A DNA stretch of 64,000 nucleotides from Muribaculum sp. An289 (GCF_002159555.1 NZ_NFIV01000005.1:1-64000); one strand, 5' to 3'; shown: positions 26,589 through 41,681, counted from the stretch's first letter. Notes: generated by a model from the letters alone, not told the origin. A program made the numbers and translations.

Positions 26589-26620
26589 CCGGATACTGTC
26601 GAGCCTTACTATGGCAGGTA

Positions 26621-27601
26621 TTACCTGTTTTTCCTGCCGACAGCCTTCCGGGCGGCTTCCACAATGTGGGCCGCATCAAGCCCGTAGGCTTTCATCAATT
26701 CGGAAGGGGAACCGCTCTGGCCGAACTTGTCATCCACCGCCACAAATTCGACAGGTGCAGGATAACGCCTTGCAAGAGTACCGGAGATGAGTTCTCCCAA
26801 ACCGCCTGCGATGAGATGCTCTTCAGCGCATACGGCCGCCCCGGTCTTCATGACCGAAGCGACGACAGCCTCGGTATCCAACGGTTTTATGGTATGTATG
26901 TCGATTACTTCCGCTGATATCCCCTCATTTTCAAGTTCTTTTGCAGCCTGCAAGGCTTCCCAGACAAGATGGCCGGTAGCAAACACGGACACATCCGAGC
27001 CCTCGACGAGTTTCAGGGCCTTTCCTATCTCGAAGACCTGGTCTTCCGGAGTAAAATTAGGCACGGACGGACGTCCGAAACGGAGATACACCGGCCCCTG
27101 GTATGCAGCGGCAGCAACAGTGGCAGCCTTTGTCTGGTTGTAGTCGCAAGGATTGAGCACCACCATGTTTGGAAGCACCCTCATAAGGGCTATGTCTTCC
27201 ATTGTCTGGTGGGTGGCACCGTCCTCACCGAGGGTAATGCCGGCATGGGAAGCTGCTATCTTGACATTGGTATTGCCGTAAGCCACTTCCTGGCGTATCT
27301 GGTCATAGACACGCCCGGTTATGAATTCGGCGAAAGACCCAGCAAAAGGAATCTTGCCGGTAAGGGCGGCACCGGCGGCCACTCCTATCATGTTCGCCTC
27401 GGCGATACCGCACTGGATGAACCTCTCGGGCCAGGCTTCGGCGAATTTTTCCATTTTCAGAGAACCTGCAAGGTCGGCACATAAAGCGATTATCTCGGGA
27501 TTGCGCGATGCGGCTTCATAAAGCCCGGCGCCGAAACCGCTGCGGGTATCCTTGTTTCCGGTATTTATATATTCTTCTTTCATATCTTCAAAAGTTTTCA
27601 A
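26621..27601 (-). CDS. Transketolase, C-terminal subunit
   Basis: 326 residues carrying the pyrimidine-binding and C-terminal domains. Visible are RFIQCGIAEANMIGVAAGAA (pyrimidine-binding glutamate region), the SHAGITLGEDGATHQ loop, and VFATGHLVWEAL in the C-terminal domain. With the adjacent 27605-28441 product it forms a two-chain transketolase of the non-oxidative pentose phosphate pathway. The N- and C-subunit genes are three bases apart. A two-chain 1-deoxyxylulose synthase is less likely given the N-subunit motifs. Confidence 0.92.
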   Translation of the reverse strand: MKTFEDMKEEYINTGNKDTRSGFGAGLYEAASRNPEIIALCADLAGSLKMEKFAEAWPERFIQCGIAEANMIGVAAGAALTGKIPFAGSFAEFITGRVYDQIRQEVAYGNTNVKIAASHAGITLGEDGATHQTMEDIALMRVLPNMVVLNPCDYNQTKAATVAAAAYQGPVYLRFGRPSVPNFTPEDQVFEIGKALKLVEGSDVSVFATGHLVWEALQAAKELENEGISAEVIDIHTIKPLDTEAVVASVMKTGAAVCAEEHLIAGGLGELISGTLARRYPAPVEFVAVDDKFGQSGSPSELMKAYGLDAAHIVEAARKAVGRKNR

Positions 27602-27604
27602 TGA

Positions 27605-28441
27605 TTAATAATCTCCTAAAGTTTCTTCGAGCTGCGCGAGGGCGGCTGCGGCCTGCTCATCCGAAGGTGCCTTGCCGTGCCATTTGTGCGTGCCGCACAT
27701 GAAATCCACACCCTGGCCCATGTTGCTCTTAGCCAGGATTATGGCCGGCTTTCCGGCGGCTTTTGCCTTGTCGAAAGCACCGAGGAGGGAATCGAAATCA
27801 TGGGCGTTGCAGACTATGGTTTCCCAGCCGAATGCCTTCCATATAGGTTCATAATCCTTCACGCCTGCAACATCGGAAACCTTGCCGTCAATCTGCTGGT
27901 TGTTCCAGTCCATTACGGCTATCAGGTTGTCGAGTCCGTGATTTGCGGCAAACATGGCCGCCTCCCAAATCTGGCCTTCCTCGCATTCTCCGTCTCCGAG
28001 AAGAACATATACGCGGTTGCCGTCCTTGTCCATCTTCTTGGCGAGAGCAATTCCGGCCGCTGCCGAAAGCCCCTGTCCGAGAGAGCCTGAAGGCTGGAAA
28101 ACTCCCGGAAGGCCTTTTTCCGTACAAGGATGCCCCTGGAGCCTGCTGCCGAACTGCCTCAACGTGCCGAGTTCCTTAATGTCGAAATACCCGCTCCGCG
28201 CAAGTACCGAATAATACACCGGAGCAAGGTGTCCGGCTGAAAGGATGAAGGCATCATAGCCCCTGGCATCCCTTCTCCAACCGGACGGATTGTGCTTCAT
28301 TACATTGAAATACAAGGCCGTCATTATCTCAGTGCTGCTGAGAGAGCCACCCGGATGCCCCGACTTTGCGGAATGCACCATGCGTATGATATCGCGCCTC
28401 ACCTGCGACGCGATGCGTCTTAGTTCTTCTGTTTTAGACAT
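27605..28441 (-). CDS. Transketolase, N-terminal (thiamine pyrophosphate-binding) subunit
   Basis: 278 residues. HSAKSGHPGGSLSSTEI, GSLGQGLSAAAGIA and the TPP motif GDGECEEGQIWEAAMFAANHG...NN are all present. It transfers two-carbon units between sugar phosphates in the cytoplasm. The promoter box lies at 28506-28499, giving a leader of about 50 bases, and it is divergent from lepA. Confidence 0.93.
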   Translation of the reverse strand: MSKTEELRRIASQVRRDIIRMVHSAKSGHPGGSLSSTEIMTALYFNVMKHNPSGWRRDARGYDAFILSAGHLAPVYYSVLARSGYFDIKELGTLRQFGSRLQGHPCTEKGLPGVFQPSGSLGQGLSAAAGIALAKKMDKDGNRVYVLLGDGECEEGQIWEAAMFAANHGLDNLIAVMDWNNQQIDGKVSDVAGVKDYEPIWKAFGWETIVCNAHDFDSLLGAFDKAKAAGKPAIILAKSNMGQGVDFMCGTHKWHGKAPSDEQAAAALAQLEETLGDY

Positions 28442-28498
28442 AAGCTTTAAAATTTAATGGCAAAACCGGAAACTGTCCCCCAGTTTCCAAACAGTAAG

Positions 28499-28506
28499 CA
28501 AATGTA
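28499..28506 (-). promoter_or_regulatory. -7 promoter box for the transketolase genes
   Basis: TACATTTG on the minus strand matches TAnnTTTG, 57 bases before the N-subunit start. Confidence 0.55.
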
Positions 28507-28527
28507 CGCCCTTTTTTCAATTTTCGC

Positions 28528-28535
28528 TATATTTG
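28528..28535 (+). promoter_or_regulatory. -7 promoter box for lepA
   Basis: TATATTTG matches TAnnTTTG, 19 bases before the lepA ATG. It faces away from the transketolase promoter, the two boxes being about 21 bases apart. Confidence 0.6.
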
Positions 28536-28554
28536 CACCATATATTTCTGTAAA

Positions 28555-30342
28555 ATGAAAAACATTAGGAATTTTTCAATCATAGCCCATATCGACCACG
28601 GGAAAAGCACACTGGCGGACAGACTGCTCGAAGCGACCCGCACCCTCAGTGAAAGAGACATGGAAAACCAGGTTCTCGACTCGATGGATCTCGAGCGCGA
28701 AAAAGGCATAACTATAAAGAGCCATGCAATACAGATGGAATATGCCAAAGACGGGCAGAACTATATCCTGAACCTGATTGACACCCCGGGACATGTGGAT
28801 TTCTCATACGAGGTGTCACGCGCCATAGCTTCCTGCGAAGGGGCGCTCCTTGTAGTGGATGCCACCCAGGGCATACAGGCCCAGACCATCTCGAACCTGT
28901 ATCTCGCAATCGAGCATGACCTGACCATAATACCGGTCCTGAACAAGATTGACATGGACTCGGCCATGGTGGATGTCGTAAAAGACCAGGTCGTGGAACT
29001 TCTCGGCTGCGACCCGGACGAAATCATCCTCGCCTCCGGGAAAACAGGCCAGGGAGTGGATGAAATCCTCGATGCGATAGTCGACCGCATTCCGGCCCCG
29101 GACGGAGATCCGGAAGCCCCTCTCCAGGCTCTTATTTTCGATTCCGTATTCAACTCTTTCCGCGGAATCATCGCCTACTTCAAGGTGGAAAACGGCTCCA
29201 TCCGTACCGGCGACAAAGTAAAATTCTTCAATACCGGAAGGGAGTACGAAGCCGACGAGGTCGGGGTTCTGAAAATGAAGCTCGAACCGCGGGACGAGAT
29301 ACCGTGCGGAAGCGTGGGCTATATCATTTCCGGAATAAAAACAGCCGCCGAAGTCAAGGTCGGCGATACCATAACCCATGTGGACAGGCCATGTACTTCC
29401 TCGATAGAGGGATTCGAAGAAGTAAAACCAATGCTTTTCGCCGGAGTCTACCCTGTCGAAGCGGATGAATACGAAGACCTGCGCGCCTCCCTCGAAAAAC
29501 TCCGCCTGAACGATGCTTCGCTCGTTTTCGAGCCGGAATCCTCGCTTGCCCTCGGCTTCGGATTCAGATGCGGTTTTCTCGGGCTTCTGCACCTCGAAAT
29601 AGTCCAGGAAAGGCTTTACAGGGAATTCGACATGGACGTAATCACCACCGTCCCGAATGTTTCGTACAAAGTCTACACCACCCAGCACGAAGTCCTCGAC
29701 GTACACAATCCTTCCGGACTTCCCGCACCTACGCTGATAGACTATATCGAAGAGCCCTACATCAAGGCCCAGATTATTTCGAAAAGCGAATTTTTCGGAG
29801 GCATAATGAAACTCTGCCTCGACAAGAGGGGAACGCTTACAGGACAGCATTTCCTTTCCTCGGACAGGGTCGAACTCAATTATGAAATGCCTTTGGCCGA
29901 GATTGTCTTTGATTTTTACGACAAACTCAAATCCATCTCAAAGGGTTACGCCTCCTTCGATTACCATGTCATCGGATTCAAGAAGGCGGACCTGGTAAAA
30001 CTCGACATCCTCCTCAACTCCGAGCCGGTTGACGCGCTTTCAAGCCTGATACACCGCGAGCACGCATACGATTTCGGAAGGAAAATGTGCGAAAAACTCA
30101 AAGAACTTATCCCGCGCCAGCAATTCGATATCGCCATACAGGCCGCCATCGGAGCGAAAATCATCGCCCGCGAGACCGTAAAGGCCGTGCGTAAGGACGT
30201 GACCGCAAAATGCTACGGAGGTGACATCACCCGTAAAAGAAAACTGCTTGAAAAACAGAAGAAAGGCAAGAAGCGCATGCGCCAGGTAGGCAATGTGGAA
30301 GTGCCTCAGAGCGCCTTCATGGCCGTATTGAAACTCGACTGA
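28555..30342 (+). CDS. lepA: Elongation factor 4 (back-translocating GTPase LepA)
   Basis: 595 residues, normal LepA length. G1 is [10 protein letters not shown]3 [12 protein letters not shown] and G4 NKIDMD; the EF4-specific C-terminal domain ends [20 protein letters not shown] (read in parts). It acts on stalled or mistranslocated ribosomes. The glycosyltransferase gene starts 12 bases downstream, implying one operon. Confidence 0.97.
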   Translation: MKNIRNFSIIAHIDHGKSTLADRLLEATRTLSERDMENQVLDSMDLEREKGITIKSHAIQMEYAKDGQNYILNLIDTPGHVDFSYEVSRAIASCEGALLVVDATQGIQAQTISNLYLAIEHDLTIIPVLNKIDMDSAMVDVVKDQVVELLGCDPDEIILASGKTGQGVDEILDAIVDRIPAPDGDPEAPLQALIFDSVFNSFRGIIAYFKVENGSIRTGDKVKFFNTGREYEADEVGVLKMKLEPRDEIPCGSVGYIISGIKTAAEVKVGDTITHVDRPCTSSIEGFEEVKPMLFAGVYPVEADEYEDLRASLEKLRLNDASLVFEPESSLALGFGFRCGFLGLLHLEIVQERLYREFDMDVITTVPNVSYKVYTTQHEVLDVHNPSGLPAPTLIDYIEEPYIKAQIISKSEFFGGIMKLCLDKRGTLTGQHFLSSDRVELNYEMPLAEIVFDFYDKLKSISKGYASFDYHVIGFKKADLVKLDILLNSEPVDALSSLIHREHAYDFGRKMCEKLKELIPRQQFDIAIQAAIGAKIIARETVKAVRKDVTAKCYGGDITRKRKLLEKQKKGKKRMRQVGNVEVPQSAFMAVLKLD

Positions 30343-30353
30343 CATAAAACTTC

Positions 30354-31295
30354 ATGAAGATTTATGCGGTCATAGTGACATGCAATGCGATGAAATGGAT
30401 GGAAAAATCCCTTTCATCGCTTTTCTGCGATAACCGGCACAGCATCAGGCCGCATGTCATAGTTGCGGACAATGCTTCCACGGACGGGACTCTTGAATAC
30501 ATAAGCCGTACTTTCCCCGAAGCCGAGATAATCCGGACGGCAGAGAGCGACGTAAATCCAGACGTAAAGCATGGTTTTACAGCCGCGGCACAGGCCGGGA
30601 TAGACCGTGCCCTTGCATCCGGAGCCGAGGCCGTACTGCTCATGCACCATGATGTCTGGCTCGCTCCAGAGGCTCTGGAAGCTCTCGAAGCCTGCTGTAC
30701 GGACGATTCGCTTCTTGTCCCGGCATACCTGAACGGCCCGGGGACGGATTATGAAACTTCATTCTCATCCAAAACCGTCAGACACTCACGGGAACTCCGC
30801 AAGGCCTTGAAAAAAAACAGGGCAGATGCCGGCAAAATCCGTGTCGGAAACGTCCCGTCGGGCTGCTGGCTCATCCCGGCGGACCTGATTAAGGAAACCG
30901 GCCCGCTCAACCCGTTTTTCGACACGGCTTCAGGCGCGGCTTCCGAATATCTCGCACGTCTGAGATACCTCTCAAAAGGCATCTTCGTCGTTCCGCAAGC
31001 CAGGGTTTTCCACGACAGGGACAGCTACGGGGACAGGACACTTTATGACAAAAACGATATTTTCAAGGATTTGCTGCTCATCGGATGCGACCCGGGAAAA
31101 TGCGGCATCGCCCGCGCCGCCGCAAGGATTTCGCTGTTTTTCGGCCTCATACGCAAGACCGTCCATTACAGGGTGAACCTTTTCCCGACGTACTTCAATG
31201 ATTTACGGAGAATCAGGGCCATGCGGCCGGAATTGCGGAAACTAAGACGGCGATATGAGGATTTTTCCGTAAGTTTGCATTCGGATTCCATCTGA
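30354..31295 (+). CDS. Glycosyltransferase family 2
   Basis: 313 residues with a GT-A fold. It begins MKIYAVIVTCNAMKWMEKSL, followed by VADNASTDGTLEYI for nucleotide-sugar binding, and a metal-site segment LLMHHDVWL (HHD in place of DxD). GNVPSGCWLIP and YLSKGIFVVPQARVFHDRDS follow, as in rhamnosyl- or other surface-glycan transferases. Donor and acceptor are unknown. It follows lepA by 12 bases. The fossil methyltransferase begins six bases after its stop. Confidence 0.85.
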   Translation: MKIYAVIVTCNAMKWMEKSLSSLFCDNRHSIRPHVIVADNASTDGTLEYISRTFPEAEIIRTAESDVNPDVKHGFTAAAQAGIDRALASGAEAVLLMHHDVWLAPEALEALEACCTDDSLLVPAYLNGPGTDYETSFSSKTVRHSRELRKALKKNRADAGKIRVGNVPSGCWLIPADLIKETGPLNPFFDTASGAASEYLARLRYLSKGIFVVPQARVFHDRDSYGDRTLYDKNDIFKDLLLIGCDPGKCGIARAAARISLFFGLIRKTVHYRVNLFPTYFNDLRRIRAMRPELRKLRRRYEDFSVSLHSDSI

Positions 31296-31301
31296 CAGGC
31301 A

Positions 31302-33020
31302 ATGAAAGAAAAAATGTTGACAGGAGTATCTTTGTTTTCGGGAGCAGGCATTGATGAACAATATATTGAAGATGCCGGCGTAAAGATTATTGCCGCCAAC
31401 GAACTTCTTAAAGAAAGGGCCGACCTGTACAGCTCACTGTATCCCTAGTCCAAAATGATTTGCGGGGACATTCTGGATGAGGAAGTATATTCCTCCCTTG
31501 TCAGCGCGGTTCCGGAAAAGATAGACTTCCTTCTGGCCTCCCCTCCGTGTCAGGGGATGAGTGTCGCCGGGAAAAACAGGACCTTGGAACAAATGTGCCA
31601 GGACGAACGTAATTTTCTTATATTCAGGATTATCGACTTTATAAAACTGAAGAATCCGGACTACGTGATGATAGAAAACGTTCCCCGGTTTTTAAGAATG
31701 GAACTGCCTTTCATGGATAAAAAGATGAAAGTGACGGAAATCCTGGCAAACTCATTCCACGAAGATTTTGTTATCGATGCAAAAGTCTATGATGCAGCGG
31801 ATTACGGCGTTCCCCAGCACAGAAACAGGGCCATTATAAAAATGTACCGCAAAGGACTTGCATGGGGAGAACCGGAAAAAAGCCCATGGGTTACAGTCAG
31901 GGAGGCCATAGGACATCTGCCGAGCATAGAAGCCGGAGAATCATCCGACATCAAATGGCACTTCGCAAGAAAACACTCGGCACGTCAGGTCGAAGCCATG
32001 GCGCATACGCCCGAAGGACATTCGGCGTGGGAAAACAAAGACTATTATCCTCAAAAGGAAAACGGGGAAAGAATCAAGGCCTACAGCACCACTTACAGAA
32101 GGATTAAATGGGATGAACCTGCGCCTACAATCACAATGAGGAACGATGCGATAAGTTCCCAAATGAACGTACATCCGGGAAGGAAAAACGATGACGGCAC
32201 ATATTCGGACGCCCGTGTCCTGACTCCTCTGGAGCTGATGCTGCTGTCTTCTCTGCCTGCGGATTGGAACATTCCCGACGATACGCCCGAAATCCTGATA
32301 CGGGAATGTATCGGCGAAAGCATCCCTCCGCTGTTGGTAAAGAAAATAGTCGGACAGATTCAAAGCGACAGACAGACCGCCATGACGAGAATAGAACGCC
32401 CCAAATGGATACTATACAGGCACACAAGCTGTTTCGAATACCTGTGCACGGTCGCCGAGACTTTAAAGTCTTTCTCTAAAACCACCATAACCAACGAAGA
32501 GAAAGCGAGACTGAACCTCAAGCTGAAGGATATGGGACTGTACTCGGAAAGGAATCCGGGCCTGCCCTTGGATGCCATAAACCACAAGATAAACCAGTTG
32601 GCTTATTACATGTTCGGTTACAAGACCCAGATAAATGGCATCAATAGGTTTATGTTCAGCCCATTAGGCAATCTGCTGCTGAAATATGTCCATGACAGGG
32701 ACAAGGTATCGAAAATATTTCTCACAATGCTTTGGGCCCTCCAGTACAGGCATCCGTTCAGCGGAACGGCAAAAGAATTCCGATTGTACCCGTTCAGACT
32801 GACCTATCGGTTGCTTTCGGACGAAAGGCTCGATTATAAAGTGTATGCCTTCGAAGTCGCCTATCTGGTGATATTTACCAAAACGATGGATGAAGAGTCA
32901 TACGAGCGGCTGGTCCGGTCGATTCTGGAACTCCGCAGCCTGTCAGACACCGAATTGACCGACAGATTCCTCCAAGACAGGCATGCCTACGTAAATTCCG
33001 CCTACGAATGGGATTATTAG
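31302..33020 (+). pseudogene. DNA cytosine-5 methyltransferase fused to a restriction-type domain, inactivated
   Basis: The ATG at 31302 opens motif I (SLFSGAGID). After 48 codons an in-frame TAG (31446-31448) interrupts the reading frame, which then continues uninterrupted through motif IV (ASPPCQGMS), ENVPRF, QHRNRAI, a target-recognition region and motifs IX-X to about 32380. A further region of about 200 residues (LWALQYRHPFSGTAKEF, FRLTYRLLSDE) resembles the N-terminal part of AlwI-like type II endonucleases, by impression only. The current stop TAG (33018-33020) takes its last base from the MITE. Removing the MITE and one copy of the TTA duplication joins this frame to the one at 33180. 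Confidence 0.8.
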
Positions 33021-33179
33021 AAGCTGTTTAAAATTTTTTCTCAGAACATTTGAGGCAGGCTTTCGCACAGATTTTTGTCGTTTTTTGAGGAGAATAGCAG
33101 AGCTATTTAACGATAAAAATGGCGAAAATGTGCCGGAATGATGCCGTAAAGAACTTTTGAAAAAATTTTAAACAGCTTC
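33020..33179. mobile_element. 160-bp MITE, copy 1, inserted in the restriction-modification gene
   Basis: Ends are perfect 21-bp terminal inverted repeats beginning GAAGCTGTTTAAAATTTT, flanked by a TTA duplication (33017-33019 and 33180-33182). Inside are further nested palindromes: ATTTTTGTCGTT/AACGATAAAAAT and ATAGC-AGA-GCTAT. No ORF is present. A second copy of exactly the same length lies at 46627-46786. Confidence 0.85.
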
Positions 33180-33993
33180 TTACATCTCCGAATTTTTAAA
33201 AAGCGCAGGGGGCCTGAAGAAAACGAAAGGGGCAGTGATTTGCAAATTGCAGCAGGGAAATACGGCGACCTATAGGAAAATAACACGGAACGCCGTTTCG
33301 TTGCCGGAAAATCTCACCGGCCTTGCAGGCAAATTGCAGAACCGGTACTCATTTTTGGACAAACCCATCCCGATGGATGACAAGGGAAGGCTGCAAATCG
33401 ACATAATCAAGGAAATATACAGTTTTTATCCCGACATACTGCTTTCCGAAATAGGGGAAACGCAGGAAATCGGCAAATTGCTGGAACTGCCGAAACTGAT
33501 AGATCAATATTCCAACAATCCTGAAAACGAAACGGCGTACCTGTTCGAAAACGTCCTGATAGACGGTTTCAACATGTTCTACAACGTCGATGCGAAGGGA
33601 GTCGGCGGTTCAGGACACACAGACATCGAATGCCTGTACCTCGATAAAAAGAAAAAATTTGCGGTAGAATCCAAATCCACGGCAAACAAACTATTGGGAA
33701 TCAACGTAGGACGACTACGGGAACACTGTGAAGAAATCGGAGGCGAATACACGATAGTCGTAACGCCACGGTATGTCCCTGCCGCAAAACGCGACATATC
33801 GGGAACCCCCACGGTGATAATACTGGCAAGCACCTTCGCCGAATATCTTTACAACTGCATTGACAATGATATCCGGAAAATAGATTATGCCGATTTTGAT
33901 AAAATAATAACGGAAAATTTGGGCAAGGACGTAAGCGGCGACATTTCCGCCCTGACAGTTTCCAAGTTTTCAGCATCCGCGGCGGGAAAATGA
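33180..33993 (+). pseudogene. C-terminal part of the disrupted endonuclease (PD-(D/E)xK)
   Basis: From 33181 the frame reads YISEFLKSAGGLKK and continues without a stop to TGA at 33991-33993; the first possible start is a GTG at 33235 (252 codons). GHTDIECLYL followed by FAVESKST is a typical PD-(D/E)xK nuclease core (D...ExK). AKRDISGTPTVIILASTFAEYL near the end adds a restriction-type C-terminal helix. Frame analysis shows it was once continuous with 31302-33019. A truncated protein may still be translated, but without its N-terminal half it is unlikely to be a specific nuclease. Confidence 0.7.
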
Positions 33994-34295
33994 TAGTTAT
34001 TACGAATGAAGACAATATGCAGCTGATGTCGCGGTATCCCGACGGACACTTCGACCTGGCAATCGTAGACCCTCCCTACGGCGTACTCAACAAGACGTCG
34101 CGCGGAGGCGACCGCATACTGGATACGCATCTGGGCAGCGGAACGATAGCCATAGCATGTTACAATGCCGGAATCAGCCTTACAGCCTGCGAAATCAGCA
34201 GAACATATTACGAAAATGCCATAGCGAAAATATCGGAATATATTCCGGCGGACCGAATCGAACTTCTGGAAAACGAATGCAGAATAAGAGGGTGA
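33990..34295 (+). pseudogene. DNA adenine-N6 methyltransferase with its centre deleted
   Basis: 101 residues. The N-terminal part carries the catalytic motif IV, DPPYGVLNKTSRGG (near residues 27-40), and the C-terminal part carries motif I, LDTHLGSGTIAIACYNAG. In intact relatives (about 230-240 residues) these are separated by more than 100 residues, including a conserved W-D and HPTQKP segment, all missing here. The deletion is in frame. The ATG overlaps the nuclease stop (ATGA), so it was part of the same operon. Without its centre it should be inactive. Confidence 0.8.
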
Positions 34296-34360
34296 CCAAA
34301 AAGGAATTTTTTCCTCTTTGAGAATTGAATATTTGGAACCGGACTCCATCAGGAGTACGA

Positions 34361-34399
34361 ATAAAAAGAGAGCGAGTCCGACTTTTGACCCGCCCTCTC
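34361..34399 (-). terminator. Intrinsic terminator of the M6 protease/GH2 operon
   Basis: On the minus strand GAGAGGGCGGGTC pairs imperfectly with GACTCGCTCTC and is followed by TTTTTATTC. It lies 32 bases past the GH2 stop. Confidence 0.6.
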
Positions 34400-34430
34400 A
34401 GTTTCAACGGAAATCCGGACGATGATATTA

Positions 34431-39774
<5,344 letters not shown>

Positions 39775-39817
39775 CTTATAAAAATATTTGGATTAACTTA
39801 AATTTGTTTTAAAGAGG

Positions 39818-39825
39818 CAAATATA
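39818..39825 (-). promoter_or_regulatory. -7 promoter box for the M6 protease/GH2 operon
   Basis: TATATTTG on the minus strand, 43 bases before the protease ATG at 39774. Confidence 0.6.
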
Positions 39826-39845
39826 GGAAAAAACAGGAAGAAATA

Positions 39846-39888
39846 CTAAAAATGCGGGAGCGTGCCGATGCATGCCCCCGCGTTTTTT
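39846..39888 (-). terminator. Intrinsic terminator after the TPR/OmpA-like lipoprotein gene
   Basis: On the minus strand a GC-rich stem GCGGGGGCATG / CACGCTCCCGC is followed by ATTTTTAG. The opposite face also has a T-run (GTTTTTT), so it could work both ways. Confidence 0.65.
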
Positions 39889-39915
39889 AAATTATTTCTC
39901 AGACCTTCCCGAATC

Positions 39916-41559
39916 TTACCTGTACTGTGCGAATTCGATGTCCTTTGCGGCCCTTGCAGCGAGTTCGTCGTTGCTTTCAACCTTTGCAAGATTTGCCTTC
40001 ACAGCCTCTGCATCACCCTTGCGTGCGGCGATGATGGCTTTGAGATATGCCGAATAAGGGCATTCGCAGGTAATTGCCTTGGAAGCGTCGTCCAACCTGT
40101 CATTGAGGATGTAAACTATCTTCAGGTTGTGGTTGTCAGTGCCTTCGAGTTTTGCGAGAGCCGCTGCATAATCACCTGAATAGATGTCGATGATGGCAAG
40201 GTTCTCTTTGGAAGTCTGGTTGTTTGCAGCCTTGAACAGACCGGCAGCCTCTTCGCAGTTGCCGTCAGCAAGTGCAAGCGCGCCTTTGAAGTTCTTCACG
40301 AAGCAGCACTCCTGATTCCCGACTTTTGCAAGTTCCTTTCCGGCAGCCTTCATGTCGCCCTGATAGTACCTTACGACAGCAAGGTTGTACTGTGCACGCT
40401 CGCTGTTGTATTTCTCGATGGCCTGGCTGTATATGGTTGCTTTGCCGTCGAGCTCATCGGTAATCGAAGCAGCACGGAGAAGGGCTTCCTCGTCGAGGAT
40501 GTCGATATTGTCATTGATAAGGGCGATGAGTTCTTCGTTACTGTAGTTGGTGAACTCGATGTTGGCGATGAGCCTTGCACGACGGAGCTGAGGAAGGATG
40601 TCCTTTGCAAGAGTCTTGTAGACTGAAGACATGTTCTTGATTTCACGCTCGCGGACAGCAGGGTCGCTGTACATGGAGAGGACACGGAGGATAAGGTCCT
40701 TGTCTTCGATATTCGAAGCGGAAACGAGTTCCTGGAAGCCTTCCCAGTCTTCTGAAACGTTCTGTACATTGACAGGGGCGTCGATAGGGTTCTTCTTCGT
40801 AATCTTTTCGTATGCCTTGTCAGCTGTATTGGCACGTTTTTCAGCGAGGGTGGTGTTGAAATCCTCTGGTCCGTCAGGAGAAGCGTATGCTATGATGTCG
40901 GTACCGGTGATTTCCCTGCGCTCGTCTGATTTGATAGCCTCAAGAGCGGCATTCCAGTCCTTCACTTCCTGTTTCCTGAGCTCGGAGTTGCGTACTGTCG
41001 AATTGTTTATCGTGTACATAATCTGGGCCTCTTCGGTCTCTTCGATTATCTCCTTGTACGCATCAGGCATGTAGTCCACTTTCGCCAGCTTGCTTGCAAG
41101 CATGTAAGTGGTATTGGCACCGTCGGCAACCTTGATTACAGGAGTCTCGTAAGTCTTGTTCTTGAACTTAACAACACCCCTGAGTTCGAGATGGCTCTGC
41201 TCCATTCCCGGAACATAATCGAAAGATACGCGCTCCTTGACAGTGGCGCCGTCCTTTGCTATCACTTTATAGTTGTCCTGTACCTTCTCTCCCTGATACA
41301 TGAACGGCTCCATTGCGGACTCGCCGCCTTCATAGACAATGACAGGGGTTACTTCGAGAATCGCTTTAGGATGGAAATAGTCTGCCGGGCAGACAACCGT
41401 TACTTCAGCATCGATTTTACCGCCGACAACCTCAAGGATCTGAGGTTCGCAGGTAACAACAACGTTCGCAGCATCTTCAGCCATTTTTTTAGGAGAGCTG
41501 CAAGCCATGACAGACACTCCCGCGAGAGCGAATGCCAACATTTTAAAAACTCTGTTCAT
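39916..41559 (-). CDS. Lipoprotein with OmpA-like segment and TPR-like repeats
   Basis: 547 residues with a lipobox (GVSVMACSSPKK, Cys20). The N-terminal half is beta-rich. Residues around 245-275 (IIAYASPDGPEDFNTTLAEKRANTADK) resemble the peptidoglycan-binding OmpA C-terminal motif, with NTTLAEKRA matching the usual N..LS..RA pattern. The C-terminal 200 residues are alanine-rich TPR-like helices (YNLAVVRYYQGDMKAAGKELAKVG). It may tether the outer membrane to peptidoglycan or act as an envelope assembly factor; no enzyme motif is seen. Codon use is highly regular, suggesting strong expression. Confidence 0.65.
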   Translation of the reverse strand: MNRVFKMLAFALAGVSVMACSSPKKMAEDAANVVVTCEPQILEVVGGKIDAEVTVVCPADYFHPKAILEVTPVIVYEGGESAMEPFMYQGEKVQDNYKVIAKDGATVKERVSFDYVPGMEQSHLELRGVVKFKNKTYETPVIKVADGANTTYMLASKLAKVDYMPDAYKEIIEETEEAQIMYTINNSTVRNSELRKQEVKDWNAALEAIKSDERREITGTDIIAYASPDGPEDFNTTLAEKRANTADKAYEKITKKNPIDAPVNVQNVSEDWEGFQELVSASNIEDKDLILRVLSMYSDPAVREREIKNMSSVYKTLAKDILPQLRRARLIANIEFTNYSNEELIALINDNIDILDEEALLRAASITDELDGKATIYSQAIEKYNSERAQYNLAVVRYYQGDMKAAGKELAKVGNQECCFVKNFKGALALADGNCEEAAGLFKAANNQTSKENLAIIDIYSGDYAAALAKLEGTDNHNLKIVYILNDRLDDASKAITCECPYSAYLKAIIAARKGDAEAVKANLAKVESNDELAARAAKDIEFAQYR

Positions 41560-41640
41560 AATAAAATCCTATAGTTTAAAAATTATTATCATAATGTATT
41601 TTCACCGTAGCACCGGCAAAAGGATACAAAAATCAAGCTA

Positions 41641-41648
41641 CAAATATA
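41641..41648 (-). promoter_or_regulatory. -7 promoter box for the TPR/OmpA-like lipoprotein gene
   Basis: TATATTTG on the minus strand, 81 bases before the ATG at 41559. The sequence just upstream of the box (41651-41681) is a decayed MITE end. Confidence 0.6.
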
Positions 41649-41650
41649 AT

Positions 41651-41681
41651 AAGCTGTTTTTAATTTTTCAAAAAGTTCTTT
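41651..41681. mobile_element. Relic of a MITE end
   Basis: AAGCTGTTTTTAATTTTTC followed by AAAAAGTTCTTT matches, with few changes, the reverse complement of the right end of the 160-bp MITE (its last 31 bases). No second end is found nearby. It lies in the divergent promoter region between the lipoprotein gene and the sigma-54-type activator gene. Confidence 0.5.

Noticed and set aside
31446-31448. Recoded stop (pyrrolysine-like readthrough) in the methyltransferase
   Set aside because: The neighbouring lesions show the locus is decaying, and no recoding element or machinery is seen.
1-34295. Prophage or integrative element spanning the left half
   Set aside because: No integrase, capsid, portal, relaxase or attachment-site pair is seen; mobile traces are isolated small elements between housekeeping genes.
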